In this document: piece by piece, positions 42,392 through 42,478 of the stretch
Layout: every line of letters starts with the position of its first letter
How positions within the stretch are numbered: position 1 is the stretch's first letter
Source: a bacterium
Lineage (GTDB): Bacteria; SAR324; XYD2-FULL-50-16
Length of the DNA stretch: 42,478 nucleotides
Assembly (NCBI GenBank): GCA_018830885.1
Contig: JAHJRI010000013.1
Span: 1 to 42,478, forward strand
Direction of reading: 5' to 3'
Made by a program: the position numbers and the translations under genes
The notes under the pieces: generated by a model
The model's input: only the letters and a program-made list of their open reading frames with translations
Database searches by the model: none
What the model was told of the DNA's origin: nothing

Positions 42392-42478
42392 GAAGCCTTT
42401 CAGATATTTGTTGCCATGGCCGGATAAAAATGAGTATCCTGCTAGCATGACTAGAATAATTGCGCTTTCAAATCAGAA

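Overview
The window looks like a chromosomal segment of a diderm (Gram-negative) bacterium with roughly even base composition. The best taxonomic clue is a protein at 5092-6936 that matches the cytoplasmic filament protein CfpA, known from treponemes and other spirochaetes. This makes Spirochaetota or a close relative the leading guess. It is an inference from one marker. The MurE domain carries the DNPR motif typical of meso-diaminopimelate enzymes, which fits Leptospira-type peptidoglycan better than the ornithine type of treponemes, so the lineage stays open.

Left third (1-12.1 kb). The 3' part of lon converges on a minus-strand operon led by cfpA, then an unknown 276-aa protein, then an 841-aa protein related to pyruvate phosphate dikinase whose ATP-binding half is degenerate. 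A near-consensus sigma70 promoter lies in front of cfpA. Divergent from it is a small YbjN/secretion-chaperone-like gene followed by ccmA-ccmB-ccmC (cytochrome c haem handling). Next come a small hypothetical gene and an acpH-nitroreductase pair. This pair is bracketed by two inverted 171-bp copies of a non-coding mobile repeat, one with a perfect 10-bp target duplication.

Middle (12.1-30.4 kb). Mostly housekeeping genes: thrS plus a family 2 glycosyltransferase, a DUF4416 gene, eno-ftsB-(YidD-like), a tRNA with CAU anticodon, a zinc-ribbon coiled-coil protein, a CorC/CNNM-type membrane protein, an Arg/Ser/Gly-rich envelope protein, and a fused MurE-alanine racemase. Then comes a Bat-like operon (DUF58, lipoprotein, VWA protein) without moxR, with a third copy of the mobile-repeat family upstream. 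A Pcm-type methyltransferase and a protein built of 28-residue helical repeats follow.

Right third (30.4-42.5 kb). After about 0.9 kb without a credible gene there are three large signalling or envelope genes: a secreted 1844-aa TPR-CHAT protein, a CHASE2-class III adenylate cyclase-TPR protein and a secreted FecR-domain protein. All three place their sensory or protease parts outside the cytoplasm and may form one pathway. The window ends with a CoA-binding protein, a tandem chorismate-mutase-like protein and tRNA-Ala(GGC). Spaced AAACCTGA repeats behind this tRNA resemble integrase or excisionase arm sites.

The points most worth following are the cfpA/PPDK-like operon, the three-copy MITE family, the CHAT-CHASE2-FecR cluster, the MurE-Alr fusion and the 28-residue repeat protein. 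All calls come from reading the sequence; no database search was run.
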